Part shown: piece by piece, positions 1-6,893 of the stretch
Layout of the letters: the number at the start of each line of letters is the position of its first letter
Numbering within the stretch: the stretch's first letter is position 1
Origin: an uncultured Succinatimonas sp.
GTDB taxonomy: Bacteria > Pseudomonadota > Gammaproteobacteria > Enterobacterales > Succinivibrionaceae
DNA length: 14,035 bases
Direction: 5' to 3'
NCBI RefSeq assembly: GCF_905203285.1
Contig: NZ_CAJKVK010000056.1
Location: 1-14,035, forward strand
The notes under the pieces: generated by a model
Seen by the model: only the letters and a program-made list of their open reading frames with translations
Database searches by the model: none
What the model was told of the DNA's origin: nothing
Program-made: the position numbers and the translations under genes

Positions 1-101
1 AAGCAGGCCGTATGGGATATGAAGCGGGTCTTGCCGGATTGAGCAGCACTGCCCGCGCAACTTCTCCTATGGAAAAGTTTTTAGCGGAGGCAATGAAATA
101 A
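1..101 (+). CDS. thiG: Thiazole synthase ThiG, C-terminal fragment
   Basis: This is the last 32 codons of a gene cut by the window edge; the reading frame begins at base 3 and the TAA stop is at 99-101. The visible tail (AGRMGYEAGLAG, then ARATSPMEKFL) resembles the C-terminus of ThiG, which in E. coli has a similar AGLLA and HATSPLTGFL ending. ThiG condenses 1-deoxyxylulose 5-phosphate, dehydroglycine and ThiS-thiocarboxylate into the thiazole of thiamine. The stop codon abuts the thiH start with no gap, and thiH's Shine-Dalgarno tract GCGGAGG (84-90) lies inside this gene, so the two are translationally linked. The identification rests on a short tail plus the following thiH. Confidence 0.85.
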   Translation, partial: AGRMGYEAGLAGLSSTARATSPMEKFLAEAMK

Positions 102-1226
102 ATGAGCTTTTTTGATGAAATTTCAAAAGTTGATATCGATAAGTTCAGACCGTTGGTTGATTCCCGTACTGACGCAGATGTTGAGCGCGCTTTAAGCAAA
201 TCAGGACCGCTTGACGTTGAAGATTTTGCGGCTTTGATTAGTGAAAATGCCCGTATCCATTATTTAAAGGATATGGCGCAGATGTCAATGCAGCTAACAA
301 GAAGACGCTTTGGCAGAACGGTCAATATGTATTTGCCTTTATACCTTACCAATCTTTGCACGAATAAATGCAAATATTGCGGATTTTCATCTGCCAATAA
401 ATTTAAGCGAACCGTCTTAACCTTGGATGAAATCAGGGAAGAGTGCGAAGCCATCAATAAGCTTGGTTATGAGAATATTCTTCTTGTAACCGGAGAAAAT
501 GATCGTCGCGGCGGTATGGATTATTTCCGTCAGGTTTTACCGATTGTTAAGGATTACGCCGCTTATCTGCAGATGGAAGTTCAGCCTCTTGATACCGAGG
601 ATTACGCCGAGCTTAAGACCTTAGGACTTGATGCAGTTTCCGTATATCAGGAGACTTATCATCCGCAGTGCTATAAAGAGAATCACTTGGCCGGTAAGAA
701 GATGGATATGCGTTATCGCATGGAAACACCTGATCGCCTGGGAACTGCCGGTATTGATAAGATCGGAATCGGTGCTCTTTTAGGCCTTTATGATTGGAAG
801 GTTGACTGCTGCGCTGTTGCTATGCATGTTCTTTATATGCGTGAGCATTATTGGAAGAGCAGATTAAGCGTATCCTTCCCGCGTCTGCGTCCTGCCGCCG
901 GCGGTTATGAACCGCAGTTCCCGATGTCGGATCCGCAGATGGTTCAATTAATTTGCGCATGGCGTATTTTTGATAATGAGCTTGATCTGACCATTTCAAC
1001 TCGTGAAAGCGCGGATTTTCGCGACATGATAATTCCTTTGGGTATTACAGCGGTTAGTGCCGGATCTTCAACTGAGCCGGGTGGTTATGCTCATAAAGGA
1101 AAGAATCTTGCTCAATGGGAAATCAATGACGACAGATCGGTTGACGCTGTGGTTGATGCATTGCATCGCAACGGTCTTGAGGCAGTTTTCCATGATGCAT
1201 CAACTTCCTATTTTAAGGCAGTGTAA
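102..1226 (+). CDS. thiH: 2-iminoacetate synthase (tyrosine lyase) ThiH
   Basis: This is a radical SAM enzyme that cleaves L-tyrosine to p-cresol and dehydroglycine (2-iminoacetate), which ThiG uses to build the thiamine thiazole. It is the oxygen-sensitive alternative to the glycine oxidase ThiO. The 374-residue length is close to E. coli ThiH (377). The CX3CX2C cluster motif is C86, C90, C93 in LCTNKCKYC. Downstream the ThiH-like stretches MEVQPL, VYQETYH and SSTEPGGYAHKG are present. The ATG follows the preceding thiG stop directly, with GCGGAGG 11 nt upstream. The related enzyme HydG is less likely because of the thiG neighbour. A strong terminator follows, so thiH ends the thi operon here. 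Confidence 0.95.
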   Translation: MSFFDEISKVDIDKFRPLVDSRTDADVERALSKSGPLDVEDFAALISENARIHYLKDMAQMSMQLTRRRFGRTVNMYLPLYLTNLCTNKCKYCGFSSANKFKRTVLTLDEIREECEAINKLGYENILLVTGENDRRGGMDYFRQVLPIVKDYAAYLQMEVQPLDTEDYAELKTLGLDAVSVYQETYHPQCYKENHLAGKKMDMRYRMETPDRLGTAGIDKIGIGALLGLYDWKVDCCAVAMHVLYMREHYWKSRLSVSFPRLRPAAGGYEPQFPMSDPQMVQLICAWRIFDNELDLTISTRESADFRDMIIPLGITAVSAGSSTEPGGYAHKGKNLAQWEINDDRSVDAVVDALHRNGLEAVFHDASTSYFKAV

Positions 1227-1257
1227 AAATTTGATTAAAAAATTTTGAAATAGGCTT

Positions 1258-1296
1258 TACCCTGAAAAGCGCCGTTGTTTTTCAGGGTATTTTTTT
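1258..1296 (+). terminator. Intrinsic terminator after thiH
   Basis: An 11-bp perfect stem, TACCCTGAAAA (1258-1268) with TTTTCAGGGTA (1279-1289), encloses a 10-nt loop and is followed at once by seven T residues (1290-1296). It closes the thi operon. Confidence 0.9.
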
Positions 1297-1354
1297 ATAT
1301 TAATTTCATCAAAAGTGCGAATTTGTCCAACAGATTGGGCAAATATATATTCTT

Positions 1355-1370
1355 TGTGATCTTATTCAAA
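1355..1370 (+). promoter_or_regulatory. Candidate CRP-binding site upstream of idnD
   Basis: TGTGA, a 6-nt spacer and TCAAA match 9 of the 10 fixed bases of the CRP consensus TGTGA-N6-TCACA. The site lies 83 nt upstream of the dehydrogenase start. In E. coli the idnD genes are under cAMP-CRP control, which makes the placement plausible. I could not identify a convincing -10/-35 pair beside it, so this is tentative. Otherwise the 1297-1452 gap is AT-rich and shows nothing further. Confidence 0.3.
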
Positions 1371-1452
1371 ATATCAGCACTTTAAATAAATAAAAAAAGA
1401 TAAAAAAGTTAATGTGAATACACAAAATTCATCTGATAACGGAGAACAATAA

Positions 1453-2487
1453 ATGAAAGCTATAGTGCTGCACGCAAAAAATGATTTACGCTATGAAGAT
1501 GTTGCCGATGTTTCTATTACCAAGAGTACTCAGGTACTTGTCAAAATGTTGTACGGCGGTATCTGCGGATCGGATAAGCATTATTATTCCTTAGGTGCAA
1601 ACGGCAGCTTTGAAGTTAAGCATCCTTTTGTTTTAGGTCATGAAGGCAGCGGTATCGTCGAAGAAGTCGGAGCTGATGTAAAAAGCGTTAAAAAAGGCGA
1701 TATGGTGGTATTCAGACCGGCTCTTGCCTGCGGGCATTGCAAATTCTGCAATAAAGGTATGTATAGATATTGTGAAAACGCCACTCATTTCGGCTCAGCT
1801 TCTACAATGCCTCATACTCCCGGTATTTTCTCCGAATACGCAGTCGCTGAAGAAGTTCAGTGCCTTAAGGTTGTAGATGTCGATCCTAAAGTTGCCGCTT
1901 TAGCCGAGCCTTTGAGCGTCGCCTTTGCCGGAGCTCATGCTTTGGGAAATATCATGGGCAGAAACGTAGCGGTAATGGGGGCAGGTCCAGTAGGTACTTT
2001 GTGCGCTCTTGCCATAAAGTCATTAGGTGTTAAATCCGTTACTGTTTTTGACGTGCGCAATGCTCCGCTTGAAGCATGTAAGAAAGCCGGTCTTGAAAAT
2101 GTCTGCAATACCTTAGAGGAGCCTGAAAAGGTAGCTAAGTTCTGTGAACATAAAGGTTATTTTGACGCAGGTCTTGATGCAACCGGCAACGGTCAGGCCT
2201 GCACGACTTTGATGAAAATGATTACTCCTGAAGGCGTTTTGTCTCAGGTCGGTATGTATCCTACCGGTCGTACACCGCAGGATTTAGGTCCGTTCTTGAA
2301 TAAGGGCCTTGTCTGGCATTCTGTATTCCGCTTCTATGAGGAGTTTGATGCAGCCGTCAACGCATTGAACAATCATCTTTTTGATCCGAGCTCAATTATT
2401 ACTGACGTTGTTGATGCTAAGGATTGCATGGATGGCATGAATGCTGCTATGTCTCCTAATGCAATTAAGGTTCTTTATAAGTTTTAA
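1453..2487 (+). CDS. idnD: Zinc-dependent alcohol dehydrogenase, L-idonate 5-dehydrogenase type
   Basis: This is a medium-chain dehydrogenase/reductase of 344 residues. The best match from memory is E. coli IdnD, which oxidises L-idonate to 5-ketogluconate with NAD(P)+: shared segments include GGICGSDKHYY, the FGSA..PH..G.F stretch near residues 113-126, and KGYFDAGLDATG. Catalytic zinc ligands are C38, H63 and E64 (GHE), with E152 in AEP. Structural zinc cysteines are C93, C96, C99 and C107. The Rossmann motif GAGPVG is at 176-181. The ATG has GGAG at 1441-1444, 8 nt upstream. The gene stands alone between two terminators, without idnO, idnT or idnR, so the substrate could also be another polyol such as sorbitol or galactitol 1-phosphate. 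The family is secure; the exact substrate is inferred. Confidence 0.85.
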   Translation: MKAIVLHAKNDLRYEDVADVSITKSTQVLVKMLYGGICGSDKHYYSLGANGSFEVKHPFVLGHEGSGIVEEVGADVKSVKKGDMVVFRPALACGHCKFCNKGMYRYCENATHFGSASTMPHTPGIFSEYAVAEEVQCLKVVDVDPKVAALAEPLSVAFAGAHALGNIMGRNVAVMGAGPVGTLCALAIKSLGVKSVTVFDVRNAPLEACKKAGLENVCNTLEEPEKVAKFCEHKGYFDAGLDATGNGQACTTLMKMITPEGVLSQVGMYPTGRTPQDLGPFLNKGLVWHSVFRFYEEFDAAVNALNNHLFDPSSIITDVVDAKDCMDGMNAAMSPNAIKVLYKF

Positions 2488-2527
2488 AGCTTAAACATAT
2501 TTAAGTTTAAGACGTTTAAAATTAGGC

Positions 2528-2564
2528 CCCCGCTTGATGTAAACACGTTAAGCGGGGTTTTCTT
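2528..2564 (+). terminator. Intrinsic terminator after idnD
   Basis: CCCCGCTT (2528-2535) pairs with AAGCGGGG (2550-2557) across a 14-nt loop and is followed by TTTTCTT. It ends the single-gene idnD unit. Confidence 0.85.
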
Positions 2565-2633
2565 ATCTTCATTTTGCGTATTTTGTCATAGCTAAAGCAT
2601 ATAAGAATAAAAGAAAAATATAGGGTGAAGAAT

Positions 2634-2740
2634 CAAAACGTGAAAAAATAAAGATTTTTTATTTGCAAAACGTGAAAATTATCTCCTTAATTATTTACAA
2701 AACGTGATTTTGATTAAGTAAAATTATTTACAAAACGTGA
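2634..2740 (+). repeat. Four phased direct repeats CAAAACGTGA
   Basis: CAAAACGTGA occurs four times at 2634-2643, 2666-2675, 2698-2707 and 2731-2740. Start-to-start distances are 32, 32 and 33 bp, close to three DNA helical turns, so all copies face the same side of the helix. Copies 3 and 4 share a longer 19-nt identity (2689-2707 and 2722-2740, beginning AATTATTTA), and copy 2 keeps ATTTG before the core. The last copy ends 25 nt before the ATPase start codon. This looks like a cooperative operator or other protein-binding array that controls the ATPase gene. The repeats are seen directly; the function is inferred. Confidence 0.8.
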
Positions 2741-2765
2741 AAGACAAAATCGCTAGGTGTTGTAA

Positions 2766-4091
2766 ATGTATAGAAAAATCGAAAAAAATTTACTTAAATG
2801 GAAGCAAGAGAAGAATAAAAAAGCATTGCTTATAATGGGAGCACGGCAAATAGGAAAAACGTATATTGTGCGTAAATTTGCTAGGGCAAATTATGAGAAT
2901 TTTTTTGAAATTAATTTCATTACAACCCCTGAAGTTATCGATATCTTTAACGGAAATCTTGATGCAGATACGATAGTTATGAATTTGACTGCCTTTTTAA
3001 GGCAATCTCTTACTTTAGGCAACACGTTAATTTTTTTTGATGAAATACAAGAATGCCCCAGAGCCAGAACTGCTTTAAAATTTTTGGTAGAGGACGGTCG
3101 TTTTGATTATATTTGTTCCGGATCTCTTTTAGGGGTTAATTATAAATCGATACCTTCATTACCGGTAGGATATGAATCTACTCTCTATATGTATCCTATG
3201 GATTTTGAAGAGTTTTGCATTGCAAATTCAGAGCAGCCTGAAATTTTTGCCTACCTTAAAAATTGTTATGACGGGAAAACAGCGGTTAGAGAAATCATAC
3301 ATAATACTATGCTTAACTTGTTTAAGTTGTATATGATTGTGGGCGGAATGCCGGATGCCGTACGAACTTTTGTTGAAACTAAAGATATAGGAAAAGTAGT
3401 AGCACTGCAGCAAGATATTGTGTCTCAGTATCGTCAGGATATTATTAAATACGCGCAAAAAGATCCGAATAAGATCACGAAGATTTTTGATGAAATTCCT
3501 TCACAGTTAGATGCTAAAAATAGGCGTTTCCAATTGGCGTCTCTTGATAAAAATGCACGCCTGCGTCAGTACGAAGAGGCTTTTGTCTGGCTGCAGGATG
3601 CAGGTGTGGCTTTGCCGTGTTTTAATTTAAGCGAACCTAAAATACCGCTTAAAATTAATGAACAATCACGTTTATTTAAGCTTTATTTAAATGACACCGG
3701 TCTTTTGTGCGCAATGGGAACGGAAAATACCCAATTTGAAATTTTGCGCGGAAATTTAAGTGTAAATTTCGGCGGTATTATGGAAAATGTTTTTGCACAG
3801 CAGTTAAAGAGCAATGGCTTTTCATTAAGATATTTTAATAAAAGAAATGTAGGGGAAGTTGATTTTGTTTTACAGCAAAATACGGAGGTTGTATTAGTTG
3901 AAATAAAATCCGGCAATGATTATAAGCAGCATACGGCTCTTAATAATACTATGAAAGTAAAAGAGTGGAATCTAAAGAAGGCTATCGTATTTTGCCAAGG
4001 GAACGTTGAAAAAGATAAAAATATTTTGTATATGCCTTGGTATATGATTATGTTTTTAACAAATTATGACAGAAGTCCCATCCCTCTTTAG
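2766..4091 (+). CDS. AAA-type ATP-binding protein, DUF4143 family
   Basis: A 441-residue protein of the COG1373 type. An N-terminal ATPase domain carries Walker A GARQIGKT (25-32), Walker B TLIFFDEI (87-94) and a sensor-like CSGSLLG (117-123). The DUF4143 region follows, with MYPMDFEEFC (142-151) and GGMP (193-196). The C-terminal part shows a PD-(D/E)XK-like pattern: E340, D366 in GEVDFVL, and E379-x-K381 in VEIKSG. These proteins are common and often multicopy in gut bacteria; their role is unknown, with DNA- or toxin-related functions suggested. The start has only a weak Shine-Dalgarno AGGTG (2755-2759). The final eight codons (DRSPIPL and stop) come partly from the inserted IS element. 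Excising the element in silico would give an ending NYDSKTK, so the insertion changes only the tail and the protein is probably functional. Confidence 0.9.
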   Translation: MYRKIEKNLLKWKQEKNKKALLIMGARQIGKTYIVRKFARANYENFFEINFITTPEVIDIFNGNLDADTIVMNLTAFLRQSLTLGNTLIFFDEIQECPRARTALKFLVEDGRFDYICSGSLLGVNYKSIPSLPVGYESTLYMYPMDFEEFCIANSEQPEIFAYLKNCYDGKTAVREIIHNTMLNLFKLYMIVGGMPDAVRTFVETKDIGKVVALQQDIVSQYRQDIIKYAQKDPNKITKIFDEIPSQLDAKNRRFQLASLDKNARLRQYEEAFVWLQDAGVALPCFNLSEPKIPLKINEQSRLFKLYLNDTGLLCAMGTENTQFEILRGNLSVNFGGIMENVFAQQLKSNGFSLRYFNKRNVGEVDFVLQQNTEVVLVEIKSGNDYKQHTALNNTMKVKEWNLKKAIVFCQGNVEKDKNILYMPWYMIMFLTNYDRSPIPL

Positions 4092-4099
4092 GGTGGGGA
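4076..4099 (+). repeat. Left-end imperfect hairpin of the IS element
   Basis: TCCC/GGGA outer and CCCT/AGGG inner pairs are separated by a 2x2 internal loop, with a CTTT apical loop. An alternative fold pairs CATCCC (4079-4084) with GGGATG (4096-4101). The ATPase stop codon (4089-4091) lies inside this structure. The region from here to 4317 is non-coding element sequence. It holds one further small hairpin (CCTC 4276-4279, GAGG 4284-4287) upstream of tnpB. Confidence 0.6.
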
Positions 4100-4317
4100 T
4101 GAATGGCATCCGGTTGCCTTTTTTCTGTCTTCAGTGTACAGTACGGAGCACAAAAATTGACAGATACAAAAGCGCTTCATCGCGTGTGGTTAAGAAGAAA
4201 TTTCCTGAAATCATACAATATTGCGGAAAGAATTCTTTTGGTCAAAAAGCTATAGTCTGATAACAGTTGTTGGTGCCTCATTAGAGGTATTAAAAGGCAA
4301 GGAACGGATTAAACACA

Positions 4318-5547
4318 GTGGCACAGGTGAAGGTAATTAAATGCCTGCAATTCAGGATATATCCTGATGCTGCGCAGCAGGTCTTAATTTGGAAGACCTT
4401 TGGCTGCTGCCGCTGGATGTGGAATCATCTGCTTGATGAGCGTATCAAATCAAATAAGGTGTTAGACGGAGTTAAATTCAAGAACACTACCCCTGCGCAT
4501 TTTAAAAAAATCCCGGAGAACAGTTTCTTAAAAGAAGTTGATGCGCTGGCATTAGCCAACGAACAGCTTAACGTCAATCGGGCCTGCAGCAAGTGTTTTG
4601 CTAAAGGCAAGACTCCCAAATTCAGAGCTAAAAGGAACGAAAGGCGCAGCTATACTACCAATGCAGTAAATAACAATATCGAATTAATCCATATAAGAGA
4701 TACCGAAAACTATCTAAAGCTGCCGAAACTTAGATTGGTGAAAATAATACGGCACCGTAATATACCGGACGGAGCGGTATTAAAGCATGTCACCGTCAAG
4801 GAGACGGCAAGCGGGAAGTTTTTTGCAGCTCTGACATATGAGGTGATGCAGGAAGAAGTTCAGCCGGTAACTGAGTTCAAAGATGTTGAAAGCTTTGATT
4901 ACAACATGAGGGATTTAGTCGTATCCGCTTCCGGCAGATACGATATTCAGGCTGAAGACATTCACTGGTATCGCAAGATGGAGCAGAAGCTTGCCAAAGA
5001 AGAGCGCAGACTGTCGCACATGGAGTACGGCTCCAATCATTACCGGAAGCAAAAACACCGCGTCGGCGCGATACATGAGAAAATTGCCAATCGGCGCAAT
5101 GACTTTCTGCACAATCTGTCACGTGATGTTGCCGATGAGTTTGATGCTGTTGCGGTTGAAGATATCAATCTGCACGGCATGGCGCAGGCATTAAACTTCG
5201 GCAAAAGCATACATGATAACGGCTTTGGCAGGTTCAGGGGGTTTCTTGCCTATAAACTAAAAGCTCAGGGCAAGGCGTTGGTGAAGGTAAGTTGGAATTT
5301 TCCCAGTACACAGCGCTGCTCTGTATGCCATCATATCAATTCTAAAGTTAAAGACCTTTCTGTAAGAGAATGGGTATGTCCGTCTTGCGGCGCCTTGCAT
5401 AATCGCGATAAAAATGCGTGTGCCAATCTCAAGCAGGAAGCGATAAATTATCTGAACCGTTGGGCTAACGGGGATAGCACGTTGATACTGACTCCGGAAG
5501 GAGTCTTGAGCGTGAAGAAGCCCCACCTTCTGAAAGGTGGGGAGTAA
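4318..5547 (+). CDS. tnpB: RNA-guided endonuclease TnpB, IS200/IS605 family
   Basis: A 409-residue TnpB, the transposon-encoded ancestor of Cas12 nucleases, which cuts DNA using a guide RNA made from the element's right end. The N-terminus (QFRIYPDAAQQ) is typical. The RuvC residues are all present: D194 in FDYNMRDL, E281 in VAVEDINLHGM and D364 in HNRDKNACANL. The zinc ribbon has C334, C337, C354 and C357. The stretch QKLAKEERRLS (223-233) and IHDNGFGRF (298-306) place it in the TnpB subgroup whose first RuvC motif lacks the usual DxG glycine. The frame opens with GTG at 4318; GTG at 4327 would give the commoner MKVIK start and cannot be excluded. AAGGAA (4299-4304) is the nearest ribosome-binding tract. 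The full length and intact residues suggest an active protein. Confidence 0.92.
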   Translation: MAQVKVIKCLQFRIYPDAAQQVLIWKTFGCCRWMWNHLLDERIKSNKVLDGVKFKNTTPAHFKKIPENSFLKEVDALALANEQLNVNRACSKCFAKGKTPKFRAKRNERRSYTTNAVNNNIELIHIRDTENYLKLPKLRLVKIIRHRNIPDGAVLKHVTVKETASGKFFAALTYEVMQEEVQPVTEFKDVESFDYNMRDLVVSASGRYDIQAEDIHWYRKMEQKLAKEERRLSHMEYGSNHYRKQKHRVGAIHEKIANRRNDFLHNLSRDVADEFDAVAVEDINLHGMAQALNFGKSIHDNGFGRFRGFLAYKLKAQGKALVKVSWNFPSTQRCSVCHHINSKVKDLSVREWVCPSCGALHNRDKNACANLKQEAINYLNRWANGDSTLILTPEGVLSVKKPHLLKGGE

Positions 5548-5552
5548 GTCAC
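5481..5552 (+). ncRNA. Probable omega-RNA (reRNA) scaffold, 3' part
   Basis: TnpB proteins use an RNA transcribed across the 3' end of tnpB and the right end of the element, with the guide taken from the flank. Here the tnpB 3' end holds two strong hairpins: GACTCC (5490-5495) with GGAGTC (5500-5505), closed by a GGAA tetraloop of the GNRA type, and the right-end hairpin at 5521-5542 with a CTGA loop. The scaffold probably begins further upstream inside tnpB; its 5' limit cannot be read from the sequence. The guide would be the chromosomal bases from 5553 onward, AGCAAAACAAAATAGT. Confidence 0.45.
5521..5542 (+). repeat. Right-end perfect hairpin of the IS element
   Basis: A nine-base-pair stem CCCCACCTT / AAGGTGGGG with loop CTGA lies inside the last codons of tnpB, which end at 5547. 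It is preceded by AGAAG, the same pentamer that precedes the left-end hairpin. Confidence 0.85.
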
Positions 5553-5574
5553 AGCAAAACAAAATAGTTGATGC

Positions 5575-5588
5575 CAAGATTAATCTTG
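5575..5588 (+). repeat. 14-bp perfect palindrome upstream of pepT
   Basis: CAAGATT followed by its exact reverse complement AATCTTG, 33 nt before the pepT start and just outside the IS element. It could be a dimeric operator. A palindrome of this length is expected about once by chance in a window of this size, so the call is weak. Confidence 0.3.
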
Positions 5589-5621
5589 ATTTGTCTGGGC
5601 TTAAGATTTAGAGGAGCAATA

Positions 5622-6893
5622 ATGCATCAAAAGGGCAGTAAAAACGCATTAGCACAGAAACTTAATGAAGATCCGCTGTTAAAAAATTTTATAGATTACG
5701 TGCGTTTTGATACAAAAGCAGATCCGGACAGCAATACTGTCCCTTCAAGTAAAGGACAGCTTGAATTAGGCGCTTTTATTGTAGAAAAAATAAAAAAACT
5801 TAATTTTGATGTAAAACAAAAAGATACCGGCGTTGTCTGTGTAAAGGTTCCTGCAAGTGTCGGTTTTGAAAAGGTAAAAAGCTTATGCCTTTTGGCTCAT
5901 CTTGATACCGCCCCTGATGCTTCAGGCAAGAATGTTAATCCTTTATTGGTTGAAAATTATGCGGGCAGCGGGATAGAGCTTGAAAACGGATTAATCATTG
6001 ATGACAAAATATGTCCCGAGCTTAAAAATCATTTAGGCGATGATATTGTAGTGACTGATGGAACGACATTGCTCGGTGCAGATGATAAAGCGGGTGTCGC
6101 GGTTTTATGTACTTTGCTGGAACGATTAAGTTCAGGTGCAGTAAAACATGGACCATTAACTATTATTTTTTCAGTAGATGAAGAGCTAGGTAAGTCCTGC
6201 GGTCATTTAGATGTTAAAGAAATAAATTGTGATTACGGCGTAACCGTTGACGGTTGTGATTTAGGTGAGTTTGATATAGCTACGTTTAACGCAGATGCTG
6301 CCGTGGTTACGATAAAAGGACGCAGCGTTCATACTGCAGTTGCCAAAGGCAAGATGCTCAATGCTATAAAGGCGGGATCTAAATTTATAGATTTAGTTTC
6401 CTCTATCCCTTCACCTGAAACAACTGAAGGCCTTGAGGGATTTGTACATCCTCATGACATTAGAGGCGGTGTAGAACAATGCGTAATAAAATTTATCGTC
6501 CGTTCTTTTACCAAAGACGGTTTAATAAAGCTTGAGGATAAACTTCAAGCTGCAGTTTCTAAGCTTAATTCTCTTTACGGAGAGGAGATAGCTTCAATTA
6601 CGTTCTCTTTCCAATACGCCAATATGGAAGAGGTATTAAAACAGCATCCTAAGTTTTTAGACTGCTGCAGGAAATCTTTTGAAGATGCAGGAGTTTTGGT
6701 TAAAGAGAATTTTGTAAGAGGCGGAACTGACGGCTCCAATCTTTCAAATGAAGGACTTCCTTGTCCTAATATTTTTACCGGAGGATTGTGCTGTCACGGA
6801 CCTTTTGAGTGTTTGCCCGTAGCTTCGCTGCATAAATCTTATGCGGTAGTTGAGGCTTTGGTTAAAAATATGCCTAAATTAGATGCGTTATAA
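5622..6893 (+). CDS. pepT: Peptidase T (tripeptide aminopeptidase)
   Basis: This is a cytoplasmic M20-family di-zinc aminopeptidase that releases the N-terminal residue from tripeptides. It has 423 residues, against 408 for E. coli PepT. Motifs in order: HLDTAPD with H93 and D95; DGTTLLGADDKAG with the bridging D154; SVDEELG with the catalytic E187 and metal E188; VDG with D210; RGGTDGSNLS (366-375); and GGLCCHGPFE with H392 as the last metal ligand. I chose ATG 5622 because GAGGAG (5611-5616) sits 5 nt before it. An in-frame TTG at 5568 would add 18 residues without a ribosome-binding site. It is first in a run of six tightly packed genes and overlaps the next by 11 bp. Confidence 0.93.
   Translation: MHQKGSKNALAQKLNEDPLLKNFIDYVRFDTKADPDSNTVPSSKGQLELGAFIVEKIKKLNFDVKQKDTGVVCVKVPASVGFEKVKSLCLLAHLDTAPDASGKNVNPLLVENYAGSGIELENGLIIDDKICPELKNHLGDDIVVTDGTTLLGADDKAGVAVLCTLLERLSSGAVKHGPLTIIFSVDEELGKSCGHLDVKEINCDYGVTVDGCDLGEFDIATFNADAAVVTIKGRSVHTAVAKGKMLNAIKAGSKFIDLVSSIPSPETTEGLEGFVHPHDIRGGVEQCVIKFIVRSFTKDGLIKLEDKLQAAVSKLNSLYGEEIASITFSFQYANMEEVLKQHPKFLDCCRKSFEDAGVLVKENFVRGGTDGSNLSNEGLPCPNIFTGGLCCHGPFECLPVASLHKSYAVVEALVKNMPKLDAL

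Larger units (their letters stand above)
4071..5552 (+). mobile_element. tnpB-only IS200/IS605-family element (IS1341-like)
   Basis: The element is about 1.48 kb with one gene, tnpB, and no tnpA, so it would need a TnpA supplied in trans to move. The left end has an imperfect hairpin (TCCC 4076-4079 with GGGA 4096-4099, inner CCCT 4082-4085 with AGGG 4090-4093). The right end has a perfect 9-bp hairpin (CCCCACCTT 5521-5529, AAGGTGGGG 5534-5542). Both hairpins are directly preceded by the same pentamer AGAAG (4071-4075 and 5516-5520), as expected for the guide tracts of this family. There are no terminal inverted repeats or target duplication, as usual for it. I place the right tip after GTCAC (5548-5552) and the left tip after TATGAC (4065-4070); both are inferences good to a few bases. 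Confidence 0.75.

Noticed and set aside
2634..2740. The four evenly spaced repeats as a small CRISPR array
   Set aside because: The repeats are only 10 bp with AT-rich spacers of about 22 bp, there are no cas genes nearby, and they sit directly in front of a gene, which fits an operator array better.
4066..4260. A 64-codon ORF across the left end of the IS element
   Set aside because: It overlaps the ATPase end and the left-end hairpin, has no ribosome-binding site and no recognisable protein features; this region is the non-coding left end of a tnpB-only element.
4897..4914. Loss of the usual DxG glycine in the first RuvC motif of TnpB as a sign of inactivation
   Set aside because: The catalytic D194 is kept, and a well-populated TnpB subgroup has D-F/Y-x-M at this place; the other catalytic residues are intact.
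4877..5577. Minus-strand ORFs opposite tnpB as a second IS gene such as tnpA
   Set aside because: None shows the HUH or catalytic tyrosine motifs of TnpA, and all overlap the conserved RuvC region of tnpB.
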